NCBI GenBank assembly: GCA_036426205.1
Contig: CM071567.1
Location: 296,250,204 to 296,314,203 of the forward strand
Source of the DNA: Ascaphus truei
Lineage: Eukaryota; Chordata; Amphibia; Anura; Ascaphidae
Direction of reading: 5' to 3'
Length of the DNA stretch: 64,000 nt
Part shown: in pieces, positions 34,960 through 46,442 of the stretch
How positions within the stretch are numbered: the first letter of the stretch is position 1
Layout: each line of letters begins with the position of its first letter
The notes under the pieces: model-generated
Told to the model about the DNA's origin: nothing
The model's database searches: none
The model's input: the letters and a program-made list of their open reading frames with translations, nothing else
Program-made: the position numbers and the translations under genes

Positions 34960-36230
34960 AATCGCAAGGGAAAACATATAAATAACCAGAGCACTTGTAA
35001 CCTCCGTGTGGGGCACTGGCTGTGAATAAAAGTGAACATACGACCTGATCACATCCGTAGTGTGAATGTGAATTCCCCGCTTGTGCCCTGGATAGGTGTC
35101 CGGAGCGAACACTGCCTGCCTCTCCTACCTCAAGCGCGTGACCGTCAGCGTGATGACGTCGACTAAGTTAGGTCACGTCTTCCTTATGGTGAGAGTCCCG
35201 CTGGAGCTCACCTCTCCGTGTATCAGTCTCACTCAGTGTTCTTGCCACTTCCGGGTCACGCCGGCAATCTCACGGGAGCTGTGTCCTCTCTCCTCGGTGT
35301 GTCAGCCCTCACTGAGTGCACCACCTGCTTCCATGTCATGTGTCATGCGGGGATCTCGCAGGAGCTTTGTCCTCAATCCTCTGTGCACCAGCTCTCAATT
35401 TGCAGCGGCACACTGCCGCATCACATCGGTCTCGCGAGATCTTGACTCTGCAATCCTTGCTGTTAACTCAGGTCGTGGTCATGATCAGGATCTCTCTCCT
35501 TCTCTCTCCTTCTGCACATAGTAATGTCACCCTATGCATTTCACCTCTATGGCTTCTTCAGGAGTTAATGCTCACCTACCTTTCCCTACTTCCTTATGTA
35601 ATCACCTCCCTTTTCCTATTGGTTAACCTGATCACAACGACCATTCTTTTTCTAAAGAATGAAGAAAAAGATAGTAAAACTACTCAGTTAAATAGTAATT
35701 GAGTGTGCCTAGGTGCTTATATATTTTTGTGTACGTCAGAGTGAATTCGTTAAGTGACATTCAATTCTACAGTATATTTACTATCTGACCACACATACGT
35801 TGGTGTGTAATATACCTTTTTATCCCAATGGAGGAGGGAGTACGTGGTCAGACTGAAGTGAAGTACCACAGGCCCTATGGGTCTTTGGGAACAGGCCTGA
35901 AGAAGGGCCACCTCGAAATGTTGCCCCCCTCATCTTTTCACATTTCTCTTTCCCACTGTTGTCTTATACCCTTTTCCCTTCCCTCCCTTCCCCACGTCCT
36001 TTGTGTCATTACCCTTCCTTCTCCTTTACGTTTGGTTCATATTTGTGCATACACTTTGATTAAATTGCTAAGAATACAGCATTTAGTGTATCTGATTGTT
36101 CATTCAACATATTTTCCTTTTTTGACATATACCCAGAGTCGAATTTTCATTTATTCAGTGCATTGGGAATCCACCCATCCATTTGAATCATTATTGCTAC
36201 TTCACCGCTAACTCTGAAGAACTGTTTTTT
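34960..36230 (+). mobile_element. Penelope-like terminal segment with hammerhead-like core
   Basis: A core CTGAAGA, hairpin AGG-GCCA-CCT, CGAAAT lies at 35897-35920. The GC-richer part before it (35080-35480) carries CACGTGAC-like words common in such regions. The open frames at 35096-35702 show no protein family and are probably chance. No RT or endonuclease sequence is attached. Confidence 0.45.
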
Positions 36231-36239
36231 ATTTAACTA

Positions 36240-36660
36240 TTACTGTACTCTATTTCTCTTGAATGTTAGTTAATTCTATTTTTTTGCCTTGGGCTGTAGT
36301 CATCCGGCTTGGAATAGTCTCGCCATTTAAACATGAGTTGAACATAATAAGCATAGTGGGAATAAGCAAGTTAGCATTTCTTGTAATGGCCATTAGAGAG
36401 GCCACCTGGCCTTGTAGCATTTCCAGCTTTTAGGGATTTAATCACCTCTCCAATCTCTATTTCTATCATATTAGTGTTAAGAGAAGTGAGATCATCTTGG
36501 GTTTGAGCGGGGAGTTCTCAATTCCTCAAATATTCTCTAAATGTAGCCCCGAAAATAGGACTCAGTGGGGAACCATCATTAAGGTTGTGTAGTAATCATG
36601 AAATTCTTTAGAAAATTGAGAGGGTCTATGAGTGATTAATCCAATCCTTTTATAGCAAAC
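36240..36660 (-). pseudogene. LINE-1-like reverse transcriptase fragment, decayed
   Basis: On the reverse strand the frames read EVIKSLKAGNATRPGGLSN with YKK after it, matching the L1 ORF2 block I..L...KAPGPDGF...YK, preceded by F.KEFHDYYTTLM which fits the upstream F...YY..L block. Several stops and frameshifts. No catalytic FADD block is present. Confidence 0.55.
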
Positions 36661-38023
36661 ATGTTTGATCTTAATTGGTGAAAAAGAAGACCATTTCTTA
36701 GTGAATAACCTAGAGTCCAAGAAACTTCAGAGAGGTTATAAATTCCCAAATGTCTCAATTCTCTTTCATCCTGAGTCTTTATTTTTTCTGGTAGTTTTTT
36801 CGACTACCTCTACATTAATTCCCCTCTTGGTTCCACTCTTCTTTTTAACAGGGTCCCTAACCTGTTTAGTTAGTTTCCTGTTTAACTTTCCTGATCTCAT
36901 ATTTTATTCTTTATTCACCTTCAAAAAATGTATTATCTGGGCTTAAATTCCGTAACCGCAAACCTATTTTGACATTGATCCTTAACTAACCTACTTTATA
37001 AAATGCACATTTATTTTTAAATATTGTTTAAGTTCCAGATAATTTTCTACATGTGTAATATCTAATTTTTTTAATTATATATATTTTTTATCTTTAAAAT
37101 GTGTTCTTTTTTTTGTTGGTCTCCTTTAAGAATAAAAAAAATGATTTATTCCTTTGTATGTGGAAGTTAGTTCTATCTTGCATAAAACTATTTGTATTCT
37201 AGGTCCGCTATTTATTATTTTTTAAATCCCACACATTTCTCTGAATTTTTTTCTGCCTATATAAAATATAAACTTTCTCCATTGTTTCTCATGTTATATT
37301 CATTTGTATTTGTAAATCATTCTCTATGTGAAAATGGTTCAAGATTACTTTGTATTTTTTCTATTTCCCATTTAGCTATTTAAAACGTATTATATAATTT
37401 CTCTTGTTAATTAGTAACCTCATAATCTCAAAGAAACATGGATATAAATTCCTAATCAAACATTCTAATAAAAATATAATCACTGTTATTGTGGGTTGGT
37501 TGGAGATACCTAATTTTCCTATGCTTTATATCTGCTCCAAAGCCACCATATCTTACCAACATTTCAGTTCTTTATCCATACATTTTTGATGATTGAAAAA
37601 TGCATGTTCTTGTTTATCCTCAGCAAAAACGGACTCTTTGCATTCTGTATAAAATATGCCAACCAGTGCTGCCGGAATTATTGTTCCTTATACTGAATGA
37701 ATTTCTGATATTCATTTTGTTGTAGCTACTGTATACTCCCCAGTACACCATGAATATCATCTTGTTCCTTTGTAAACTGAAAGCTTCTGGTAAAAGAAAT
37801 TGGTGAAGCAAGATGGAAAAAAAAACTGTGCAAAAGAGAATAGGACACCACTACATGTGAACCAAAATAATAAAATAGATAATAAGCACAAAATATAAAA
37901 ATAAAAAAAACAGATACCCAATGCAGAAAAAAAACCCTTGACTCCAGCTCTAAATAGAAAATTACAAAATTAAAAGTTCAAAATATAGCTGAGGTTCAAA
38001 AAATGTGGAGAGAACATCACCCA
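36660..38023. other. AT-rich spacer, no feature
   Basis: Short frames at 36665-37811 have no recognisable family. Composition is AT-rich. Confidence 0.5.
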
Positions 38024-38053
38024 ACGCATTTCTCCCTATGGGCTTTCTCAAGG
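38024..38053 (-). ncRNA. degenerate hammerhead-like core
   Basis: On the reverse strand CTTGAGAAAGCCC, loop, GGGAGAAATGCGTT. The order is that of the Penelope cores, but the G8 position is A and the base before GAAA is altered. Probably not catalytic. Confidence 0.3.
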
Positions 38054-38503
38054 GTGAAATTTATTTTTTATTACTGTACTTAGTGCTGGAGTCTGTTTTT
38101 GTTTCGATATTTATCACTATCATTTTCTGATGAGGAGACAGATGTTATGTTCCCCTTGAGCACCCATCATTTGTGAGGGTTTTTAAGCTACTCAACGATC
38201 TCACAGTCCTTCCTGGAATGTATGAGAAAAATAGAAGTCTCATTTGTGAGTAATCCTTGAGTTTATTGTAATGTTTGTTCCTCCTGCCACCTACCCATTT
38301 GGATCCTCCAGCACTGTCCATCACTGTGGTGTAGTCTCCAAACAATGCACATTCCTTGGGGGGGGGCAACAAGGAAAAAACAAACAGCCAAGTTAAAATA
38401 TTTGTTTTTCACATATCAAATAAAAGTAGTTTCTCACATACAGTAGGAAAAAATACAAATGCTCCACACTGAGTTGCGATCTCCCTTTTCCATTAGGTAT
38501 CAT

Positions 38504-40580
38504 AGTGTAATACTGTTGTGAATAAATTTGTGCAAACAAAGCTCAAAAATGACTACTCACAATAGAGCAGTCAAATTCAGGCAGTCATCCAACTTAAGGG
38601 GTGGATGTTCCCTGTGTATACAGCAGCCACCAGCCCCCAACCTCCAAGGAGAAAAAAAGAAGAAAAGAGACCATATAGTGCAGATGGTATTTAGTATTAA
38701 AAGGGGATTCAAAAAATGCAGGCTTAAACTTCATATGATCGAGGTAGCCAGTATGATATTATAGGTAGTGGGTGCTCATCTGGTCGTGATCCTTTTGAGT
38801 TCCTCACTATCCTCTGCTCCACCGCAATACTCTCGCGTACACGCCAGGCACTCCCGTTGTGTCACTTCCGGTTGTTCAGCGAACTTCCGGATCTGATGGC
38901 AGGGGTGGATCTCAGTTGTTCTTCCTCTTCGGTATGGTCTGAAACACTCTACATGTTTCGCCGTTGTTACGGCTTCATCAGGATGTCTGTTGGCTGCTTA
39001 ACTGGGTATTAAATACTCTAAGGCCCTCCCTCTCTGTAACATTCTATTGGCCAAACAATTATGACTTACAGGCAAGCAGAGATAGTGGGCGTTGATTAGG
39101 TGCATACACCTCCATTCATTTAAAAAGGGGGCATTGTTTACATACATTTTGCCTAAAACAGCACATATAATAAAAACAACCTCTTTTTATGATTCTAAAA
39201 AAGGAGGTACCTATTTATACAAATAATAGCCTATTATGGCATATAAAAAAACAGCATAATAAATTATATAAAGTTTATAAAAATTTATTACAATTATAAA
39301 AATTATAAAAACTCAAACCTAAATTTAACTTTATTTTTAACTTCATTTACGACGATAGTGGTATTTCTCAAAAAAAGGAGACATAAAAGAAAACATAATT
39401 AATAATTAATATAATGTCACACATAATGTATATTTATAACATCATAAGAAATCTTTATATATCATTGAGAAATACCACTATCGTCGTAAATGAAGTTAAA
39501 AATAAAGTTAAATTTAGGTTTGAGTTTTTATAATTTTTATAATTTTAATACATTTTTATAAATTTTATATAATTTATTATGCTGTTTTTTTATATGCCAT
39601 ATTAGGCTATTATTTGTATAAATTGTACCTCCTTTTTTGGAATCATAAAAAGAGGTTGTTTTTATTATATGTGCCGTTTTAGGCAAAATGTATGTAAACA
39701 ATGCCCCCTTTTTTAAATGAATGGAGGTGTATGCACCTAATCAACGCCCACTATCTCTGCTTGCCTGTGAGTCATAATTGTTTGGCCAAGAGAATGTTAC
39801 AGAGAGGGAGGGCCTTAGAGTATTTAATACCCAGTTTAGCAGCCAACAGACACTCCTTATGAAGCCGTAACAACAGCGAAACATGTAGAGTGTTTCAGCC
39901 CATACCGAAGAGGAAGAACAACTGAGGTCCACCCCTGCCATCAGATCCGGATGTTCGCTGAACAACCGGAAGTGACGCAATAGGAGTGCCTGGCGTGGAC
40001 GCGAGAGTATTGCGGTGGAGCAGAGGATAGTGAGGAACTCAAAAGGATCGCGACCAGATGAGCACCCACTACCTATAATATCATACTGCCTACCTCGATC
40101 ATATGAAGTGTAAGCCTGCATTTTTTGAATCCCCTTTTAATACTAAATACCATCTGCACTATATGGTCTCTTTTCTTCTTTTTTTCTCCTTGGGGGTTGG
40201 GGGCTGGTGGCAGCTGTATACACAGGGAACATCCACCCCTTAAGTTGGATGACTGCCTGAATTTGACTGCTCTATTGTGAGTAGTCATTTTTGAGCTTTG
40301 TTTGCACAAATTTATTCACAACAGTATTACACTATGTAGTGTTTCTTTATTTCATAACTACGAGACGAGCTCCCCTGATTTGTTGGAAGATCACCTGGTG
40401 CAAGACGAGTGGAACAGTCTTTATCAAGGGTTGCAGTTTGTTTCTAAGTTTCTTAAAAAAATTTCTTTAGATCACTTGATTGTTATTATTATTACATTGC
40501 TTTATTATTCACACATGTGTGGTTGAATTGTATATTATCACATTTAGGGTGTGTTAGAGCGCTATTGTTAGTTTTTTCAC
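38504..40580. mobile_element. Penelope-type foldback insertion, 2.1 kb, with 15-bp target duplication
   Basis: Arms 38501-39370 and 39465-40336 are inverted copies of about 870 bases around a 94-base loop. TCCATTAGGTATCAT stands on both sides (38489-38503 and 40581-40595), a 15-bp duplication consistent with target-primed insertion. Each arm has a hammerhead-like core: the left arm (38953-38982, reverse strand) is complete, CTGATGA, hairpin GCCGT...ACGGC, CGAAAC; the right arm (39856-39882) has CTTATGA and one broken stem pair. Bases 40337-40580 are outside the arms but inside the duplication. Mirror-image open frames at 38528 and 40073 are products of the palindrome. No RT is present. Confidence 0.75.
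38953..38982 (-). ncRNA. hammerhead ribozyme-like core, near consensus
   Basis: On the reverse strand: CTGATGA, stem II GCCGT with loop AACA and ACGGC, then GAAAC. All core nucleotides of the class are present. The two outer stems are short or absent from my reading, as in the minimal forms known from Penelope-like elements. Confidence 0.55.
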
Positions 40581-41316
40581 TCCATTAGGTATCATCCCTG
40601 CCAGTACACATGACAATGTCCTATCTGTCAGCAACATGTTTTACGTAAACATCCACTTTGTAAGAAGGATGATGTATGTACATCTGGGGATTGCAAATTT
40701 TCTTTTATACTCAATGAGATATTTGTACACCAATCAGAAGAAAATCACCCAAACATATCTATTTGAGTGAGACAGAGAGAAAGAGATGTTATTTCCTTAT
40801 GTTTTGGCAGAGAAAAATTAGGAGTGCAGACTAAGACAGGCTCGATTATGTTTCTGTACGGAAAATCCAAAAATCTGTAAATGAGTGGAAGTTGTTGTAA
40901 TATTAACCTTAATCAGGACTTTTTAATGTAGGGATGGTGAGGTGTACTGTACATGCTGTAACAGTTTACGAGATTCCCAGAAAACACCTTTTTCTGTGTT
41001 ATTTATTTTCCATATCTTCAGCATCGTCTATTACATTTGTTCTGCTCATGATGATGTGCTTTAGCATCTGCAAAATTATATACGTTATGTTTTGTCTCTG
41101 CTATAGAACAGTATTGTATGTAGCTTTAATGGGAGTTCAAGTGGTCTTTAACACTTTCTAAATACAGCTTTGTGGATGCCTTCAAAATTAGAGTGTAATA
41201 GATGTGGCACTGTTTATGACTATTAATAGCTCCATGTACCTGTTATGTGGTGTTTTCTGAATGACGTTGACATTAGGATTAGTATTGGCCACTAGGACAC
41301 TAGTGTATTTGACATT

Positions 41317-41319
41317 GTA

Positions 41320-41350
<31 letters not shown>

Positions 41351-41440
41351 AATAATTATTATTATTGTTATTGTTATTATTATTATTATTTTTATTATTA
41401 TTATTATTATTATTATTGTTATTACATTATTAGTATCATT
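41317..41440. repeat. (TTA)n microsatellite
   Basis: Imperfect TTA/ATT triplet run. Confidence 0.95.
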
Positions 41441-42784
41441 ATTATCAGAATTTATTTGTAAATCGCCAACATTTTTTGCAGTACGGTACAAAGGGGTTAC
41501 AGAGAGATGTAAATTACATAAATAGAATTACATACCAAATAAGGAGAAACAAGCACAAAACACATCCAAAATGTAATGAGTCCCTGCTCATGGGAGTTAC
41601 AATCTAGAGGAAATGAGGGACAATGTTGTGGATGTTTGCATGGGATGTGCAAATCATTTAAAATAAGAATATACAGTTTAGTTGTGTGTTTACATAGATT
41701 GTTTAAATACTTTTCAACTTAGGGGAGATGCCAAACATGAGTCATAAATCTCTTAAATCTTTTATCTTTCACAAAATACTTAAATGTCTTTCTATAAAAT
41801 AATTTCTTATCTAAAAATCAATTGTTCCAATCCTCAGTAAAGCGGATACATAAAAATGTATCCCTGATTTCCCCAAATCTTTCAAGTGTCAACCAGTACT
41901 ATTTCTAGAGTTAACGCTTTTAGCATTTGCAGAGTCTGATACCGAAATAGATGGGTGCCACAAAGTCCACATTGTCTTTTTGTCTAAGAATTTAAAAGTC
42001 TGTAATGGTAAACGTTTTGCAAACCTTTCATTTTTACAAACATGCGGGAACTCTAAAAACAGCTCCAACGTCTCTACATGAATAAGGCAAGTAATGTAAT
42101 TGCTCTTTTGTCAAGGGAATAAAACGATTCCCTTTGGCAACCCACTGACTCTTACAACCTTGCCTCTTTAAACTATACTAAGTTCAAAAGCTGATCCTGC
42201 AGGTTTTCTATTTATAATGATTAATTAATTCTGCACTAAGGAATGTTCTTGACGGCAAGAAAAAAAATCTACTTTAAAAAAAAAAGAAACATAAATGACA
42301 GCTTGCTTAAAATAATTAACAGTGATAGTATTGGGATTCTCTTTCTCTTTGTACTGACTAATTTTAGAGAACGTAATTAATGATATTTGAAACTACCCAA
42401 AAAATTAATCAAAAGAAATAAAACTTGAAAGGATGATAAAAATACTGCATGTGTGAAGAATTGATGTGGAAGTTTTACTAATTGTAAAATATTATTCAAT
42501 GAGATAGAATTAACCAAATTTGCGTAGGTAGTGAGAGACTCATTAAAAGTCACTGTAGGTGTTTGTGGTTTCCAGAAAAATACTGTGCATGTACTCAAAC
42601 TGGATACCTGGATACTGTAGAACATGTTCCTTTCATTATCTCTTTAGTAACATGGCTAAATCCATAGATTGTTTTAAAATCCCTCAGAAGTTTGAATCTG
42701 AAAGTCACTACAGTTAAGGAAAAGCCCTGTATAAGGGAGTGTCATCATCAGGATCACCGCTTTCCCTTTCCTATTTACTGTACT

Positions 42785-42866
42785 AATATATATAATATAT
42801 ATATATTATATATATAATATTATATATATATAGATTATATCTATATATATATATATATATATATTT
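42785..42866. repeat. (TA)n tract
   Basis: Imperfect TA dinucleotide run. Confidence 0.9.
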
Positions 42867-44286
42867 ACTTTCCTATTCTACTGTATGTCAGAATGGCCAT
42901 TCCGAGCCCTTCCTATTGAGTCTATCAGACCTGAAATGATCGTATTGTTAGACAGACCATCAAAACTAGTTTCATTACCAGCTGGCATTTATATAACAAT
43001 TGCTACAGTATATTCACGTTTTTTATTAGTGTAATACTTTATAATAGTGCTAAATGTGGGATTCAGGAACCAACAGAGTTTTTTGATTTGTCTTCTGTAA
43101 AGACGGGAAACATTTTCACTGAACTTAACGAACAACATGTCATTTATGGCATTTACAGTAATTTATGATAATTTTTATGGCAAACAAATTTGCAAACGTT
43201 TTCATGGTTCGCTCTCCCCCCAACCCCAAAACATTACAGGTCACATTAAAATGCTACATTTTCTAGTCATTTTAATAAAAAATTATAGTTGCTCAAAAAT
43301 AGGTGCAAAAGATAGTTTGTTTTGGGGACATTAACATAACGACTCGACAGGTGGAGCACAGTCCGGCCTATTCCTAATTTATTTAAATTAGCTGAACATG
43401 GGTATACACACATTAAATAGCACTTGTGTTATATTAGCGTCCAATTTATAGTTGTATTAATGTTTTTTTTTTTTCAATTTAAGAGCCCTTCTTAATTATA
43501 CTCAGAAGGGTTAGGGACAGGATCCAAACAAGGACCCAGGAAAGGATTCCCTTGTGACTATTATTTCCCCTAGGACCTACATCATAGAACCTACATCAAG
43601 TGGGTATCAGCTGTTGTTTGAATTATTTTTGTTTGTTTTTAGAAACTTCAGACTGGAGGTCTTTTTTTCAGTCGGGGGAATCCAAGATGTCCTTGTAATC
43701 TACAAATGTAACTTATGAGGAAAAGGAATCTACTCACATAGAGGAAGGGACTGTGGATCTTATGAAATGTACTGACAGTAAAAGAGTAAGTTTTGTGCTC
43801 CTCCAGTAAATCCGGCTATGGAGGCATACATACTGTAGGACTAGTACAAAATGAAATTCAACAGATTGACTGGGCACGTGGCACTGTTAAATAGAAACAC
43901 AAACTTGACAAAAGATCATAGGATGGTGTTACAAAATCTACAAGAAGATGAAACAATCATTATAAAATAAGATGACAAGGGGGGGGGGGCTATATGGGTG
44001 ATGGACCTTCCTGAGTACATCTCTGAAGCTGTACGACAATTGAGTAACGTAGGACATTATTAAGGTCTTCCTGAAGACCTGACTAATGTTATAAAAAAGA
44101 GATTGACTAATGTGTAGATAATGCCCACAAGGGAGGTGTTATTAATGAGATCATTGAGACATATTTGATCATGATTAATCCGACTCTTACTGTATTTTAT
44201 CACCTCCCCAAATTACTCTTACTGTATTTTATCACCTCCCAAGATATATAAGTGTAGACAAGTGCCCCTGGCTATAGCCTTCTACT

Positions 44287-44572
44287 TGTTAGGAATCTGA
44301 TTTCTCAGCGCCTCCGCGCAACACACAAACTACCCTCAGGGAGACTCAGGGCGCGCAGCGCAACCTCCGCTTACGTTCCTCCACAGGCCGTCTGCTTCTC
44401 CGTCGCCACAGGGTCCCTCCCCTCGGCGGTTCCGCCGCTCCTCCCCCTTTTCAGTGGCAGGCGCGGTCCTCCGTCCCGCGTGCACACGTTTGTCCTGCTC
44501 CAACGCTGGTCACGTGCACATGCAGCTTACAGAGCGCGCGCCCTATCCTCACGGATCACATAAACCTTCTCT
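44287..44572 (+). repeat. 5' LTR fragment of Ty3 copy B
   Basis: It begins TGTTAGGAATCTG and matches 46119-46400 base by base with scattered differences. It is cut off at the deletion junction near 44570. Confidence 0.75.
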
Positions 44573-46105
44573 ACATCGAGAACACCCGACGCCTTGGTCC
44601 ACAACAGGTTCGTTGGTCTCTTTTTTTTTTTCCAGATTCATTTTTCACCTTTCTTATATTCGCAGGACATAAAACGTAAGACCAGAGGAGTCCTTGGAGA
44701 CCATCCTTCCACGGGAGAGGATTCTCGCCACATCTACCTTCAAGAAACTTGATAAGATTATGCATTCTCAGAGACGCATTCCTAAGCACTTGGCGGTTCC
44801 TTGACAACAAACTCTTCGTACTCCCCAAATTTGTTCCTGAAGTCCTGAGTTGGGGCCACTCTTCTAAATCTGCAGGTCATCCAGGTTTTAAAAAGACTAT
44901 TGACCTTATTCGTTCGCAATTTTTGGCAGCCTAAAATGTCCCAAGATATTTTGGAAATTACTCGCGCTTGCCCTACCTGCACACAGAACAAGACACCCCA
45001 TCAAAACCCCCAAGGTATCTGTTACCTCTACCAGTCCCTGGTCCTATATTTCGATGGATTTCATCGTGGAGTTTCCCAAATCCAGAGGAATTAACACAAT
45101 CTTGGTGGTCGTGGATAGATTCTCAAAGATGGCCCATTTTATTCCACTGAAAGGACTACCTACCTCTCCCGCCCTTGCTGATATCTTTACGGATCAAATT
45201 TTACGGATTCATGAGATTCCTTCCTCCATTGTTTCTGACAGAGGGTCCCAGTTTGTGTCCAAGTTTTGGAGAACTTTCACCAAGAGATAGGGCATCTCTT
45301 CCTCCTTCTCCTCTGCTTATCATCCACAGTCCAATGGACAGACGGAGAGAATTAACAGTACCTACGATGCTTTATTTCTGACTCCCAGGATGATTGGACT
45401 CAACTTCTTCCTTGGGCGGAGTATGCTGTTAATTCTGCCAAGAATTAGGCCACCCGTGAGTCGCCCTTTTTTTTATAAATTATGGGTTTCACCCTCCCTG
45501 CTTGCCCATTTCCAACATTCCATCTGGGGTACCGCCCGTAGACGAACGCATTTCTTCTCTCCAAGCTGCATGTTCCAGGATTCAGACTAACCTTCTCGAC
45601 TCCTCCCACAGATCTAAACTTCAGGCCGATCGCTGCCGTCGTCTTGCGCCAGGTACAAGCCAGAGGATTTGGTATGGCTCTCCCCTAAAAATATCCACTT
45701 AAAGGTACCATCCCCAAAATTGGCACCTAAATTCCTGGGTCCTTTTCCTATTTTAGAACAGATCAATCCTGTGGCATTTCGCCTCCAGCTACCACACAGT
45801 ATGAAGATTCCCAATGTTTTTCATGTTTCTCTCTTAAAACCTTTCGTCACCAGTCATTTCTTCCCGGACCAGACTCGCAAGCCCGATCCAGTTACCATCC
45901 AAAATAACGAAGAGTATGAGGTTCAATCTCTATTGGATTCCCGCGTGTCCAGGGGTCAACTCCTGTTCCTGGTACAATGGAAAGGTTTTGGACCAAGGAG
46001 AGGTCTTGGTTCCTTTAAAGGACATTAACGCTCCGGCTCTTCTTAGAGCCTTCAGAAGGAGGTTTCCGGAGAAACCTTTTGAGGACCATCCAGAGGCCAT
46101 TCCTG
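44573..46105 (+). pseudogene. pol: Ty3 pol remnant (copy B): RNase H end, integrase, chromodomain
   Basis: The remnant starts in RNase H ([21 protein letters not shown]). The integrase follows with the zinc-finger remnant near 44880-45000 (ARACPTCTQNK-like), the catalytic core [31 protein letters not shown], the second aspartate in SDRGSQFVSKFW, and HPQSNGQTERIN with the glutamate, so all three catalytic residues can be read, though in frames interrupted by stops (for example after FTKR at 45288) and frameshifts. The C-terminal GPFPILEQINPVAF and VFHVSLLKPF segments lead to a chromodomain (EEYEVQSLLDSRVSRGQLLF, VQWKGFGP). Chromodomains place it among chromoviruses, whose integrase tail directs insertion by binding histones. 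Inactive. Confidence 0.8.
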
Positions 46106-46118
46106 AAGAGGGGGGTAC
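46106..46118 (+). promoter_or_regulatory. polypurine tract before the 3' LTR, copy B
   Basis: AAGAGGGGGGTAC lies immediately upstream of the TGTTAGG start of the 3' LTR, the place from which plus-strand DNA synthesis is primed. Confidence 0.6.
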
Positions 46119-46442
46119 TGTTAGGAATCTGATTTCTCAGCGCCGTCTGTGCAACACACAGACTACCCTCAGGGAGACTCAGGGCGCGCAGCGCAAGCTC
46201 TGCTTACCTGCCTCCACAGGCTGTCAGCTCTTCCATCGCCGCACGGTTCCTCCCCTCGACGGTTCCGCCGCTCCTCCCCCTTCTCAGTGGCAGGTGCGGG
46301 TCCTCCATCCCACGCGCACACGTGTGTCCTCCTCCAATGATGGTCGCGTGCACACGCAACTTAAAGAGCGTGCGCCCAGCATCCACTCTTCTACTTCCAC
46401 TCCTGCTCTTAGGCTCCACCCCCGTACACCGCACGGGTGTAA
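46119..46442 (+). repeat. 3' LTR of copy B, first part
   Basis: It matches the 5' LTR fragment at 44287. The LTR stops near 46442 where Penelope coding sequence begins and resumes after that element near 49466. Confidence 0.7.

Larger units (their letters stand above)
40600..43874. other. AT-rich spacer with microsatellites
   Basis: I see no gene. A (TTA)n tract at 41317-41440 gives long poly-tyrosine frames, and a (TA)n tract lies at 42785-42866. Short frames at 42377-42625 and 43137-43334 have no family resemblance. Confidence 0.5.

Noticed and set aside
35096..35702. 141-codon frame and overlapping frames
   Set aside because: Three overlapping frames in the same GC-richer stretch, no domain, next to a Penelope terminal segment.
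36665..37589. Short frames considered as small membrane proteins
   Set aside because: AT-rich DNA gives F, L, I and Y-rich frames by composition alone.
38528..40309. Two nearly identical 78-codon frames on opposite strands
   Set aside because: They are the two arms of one foldback, not a gene family.
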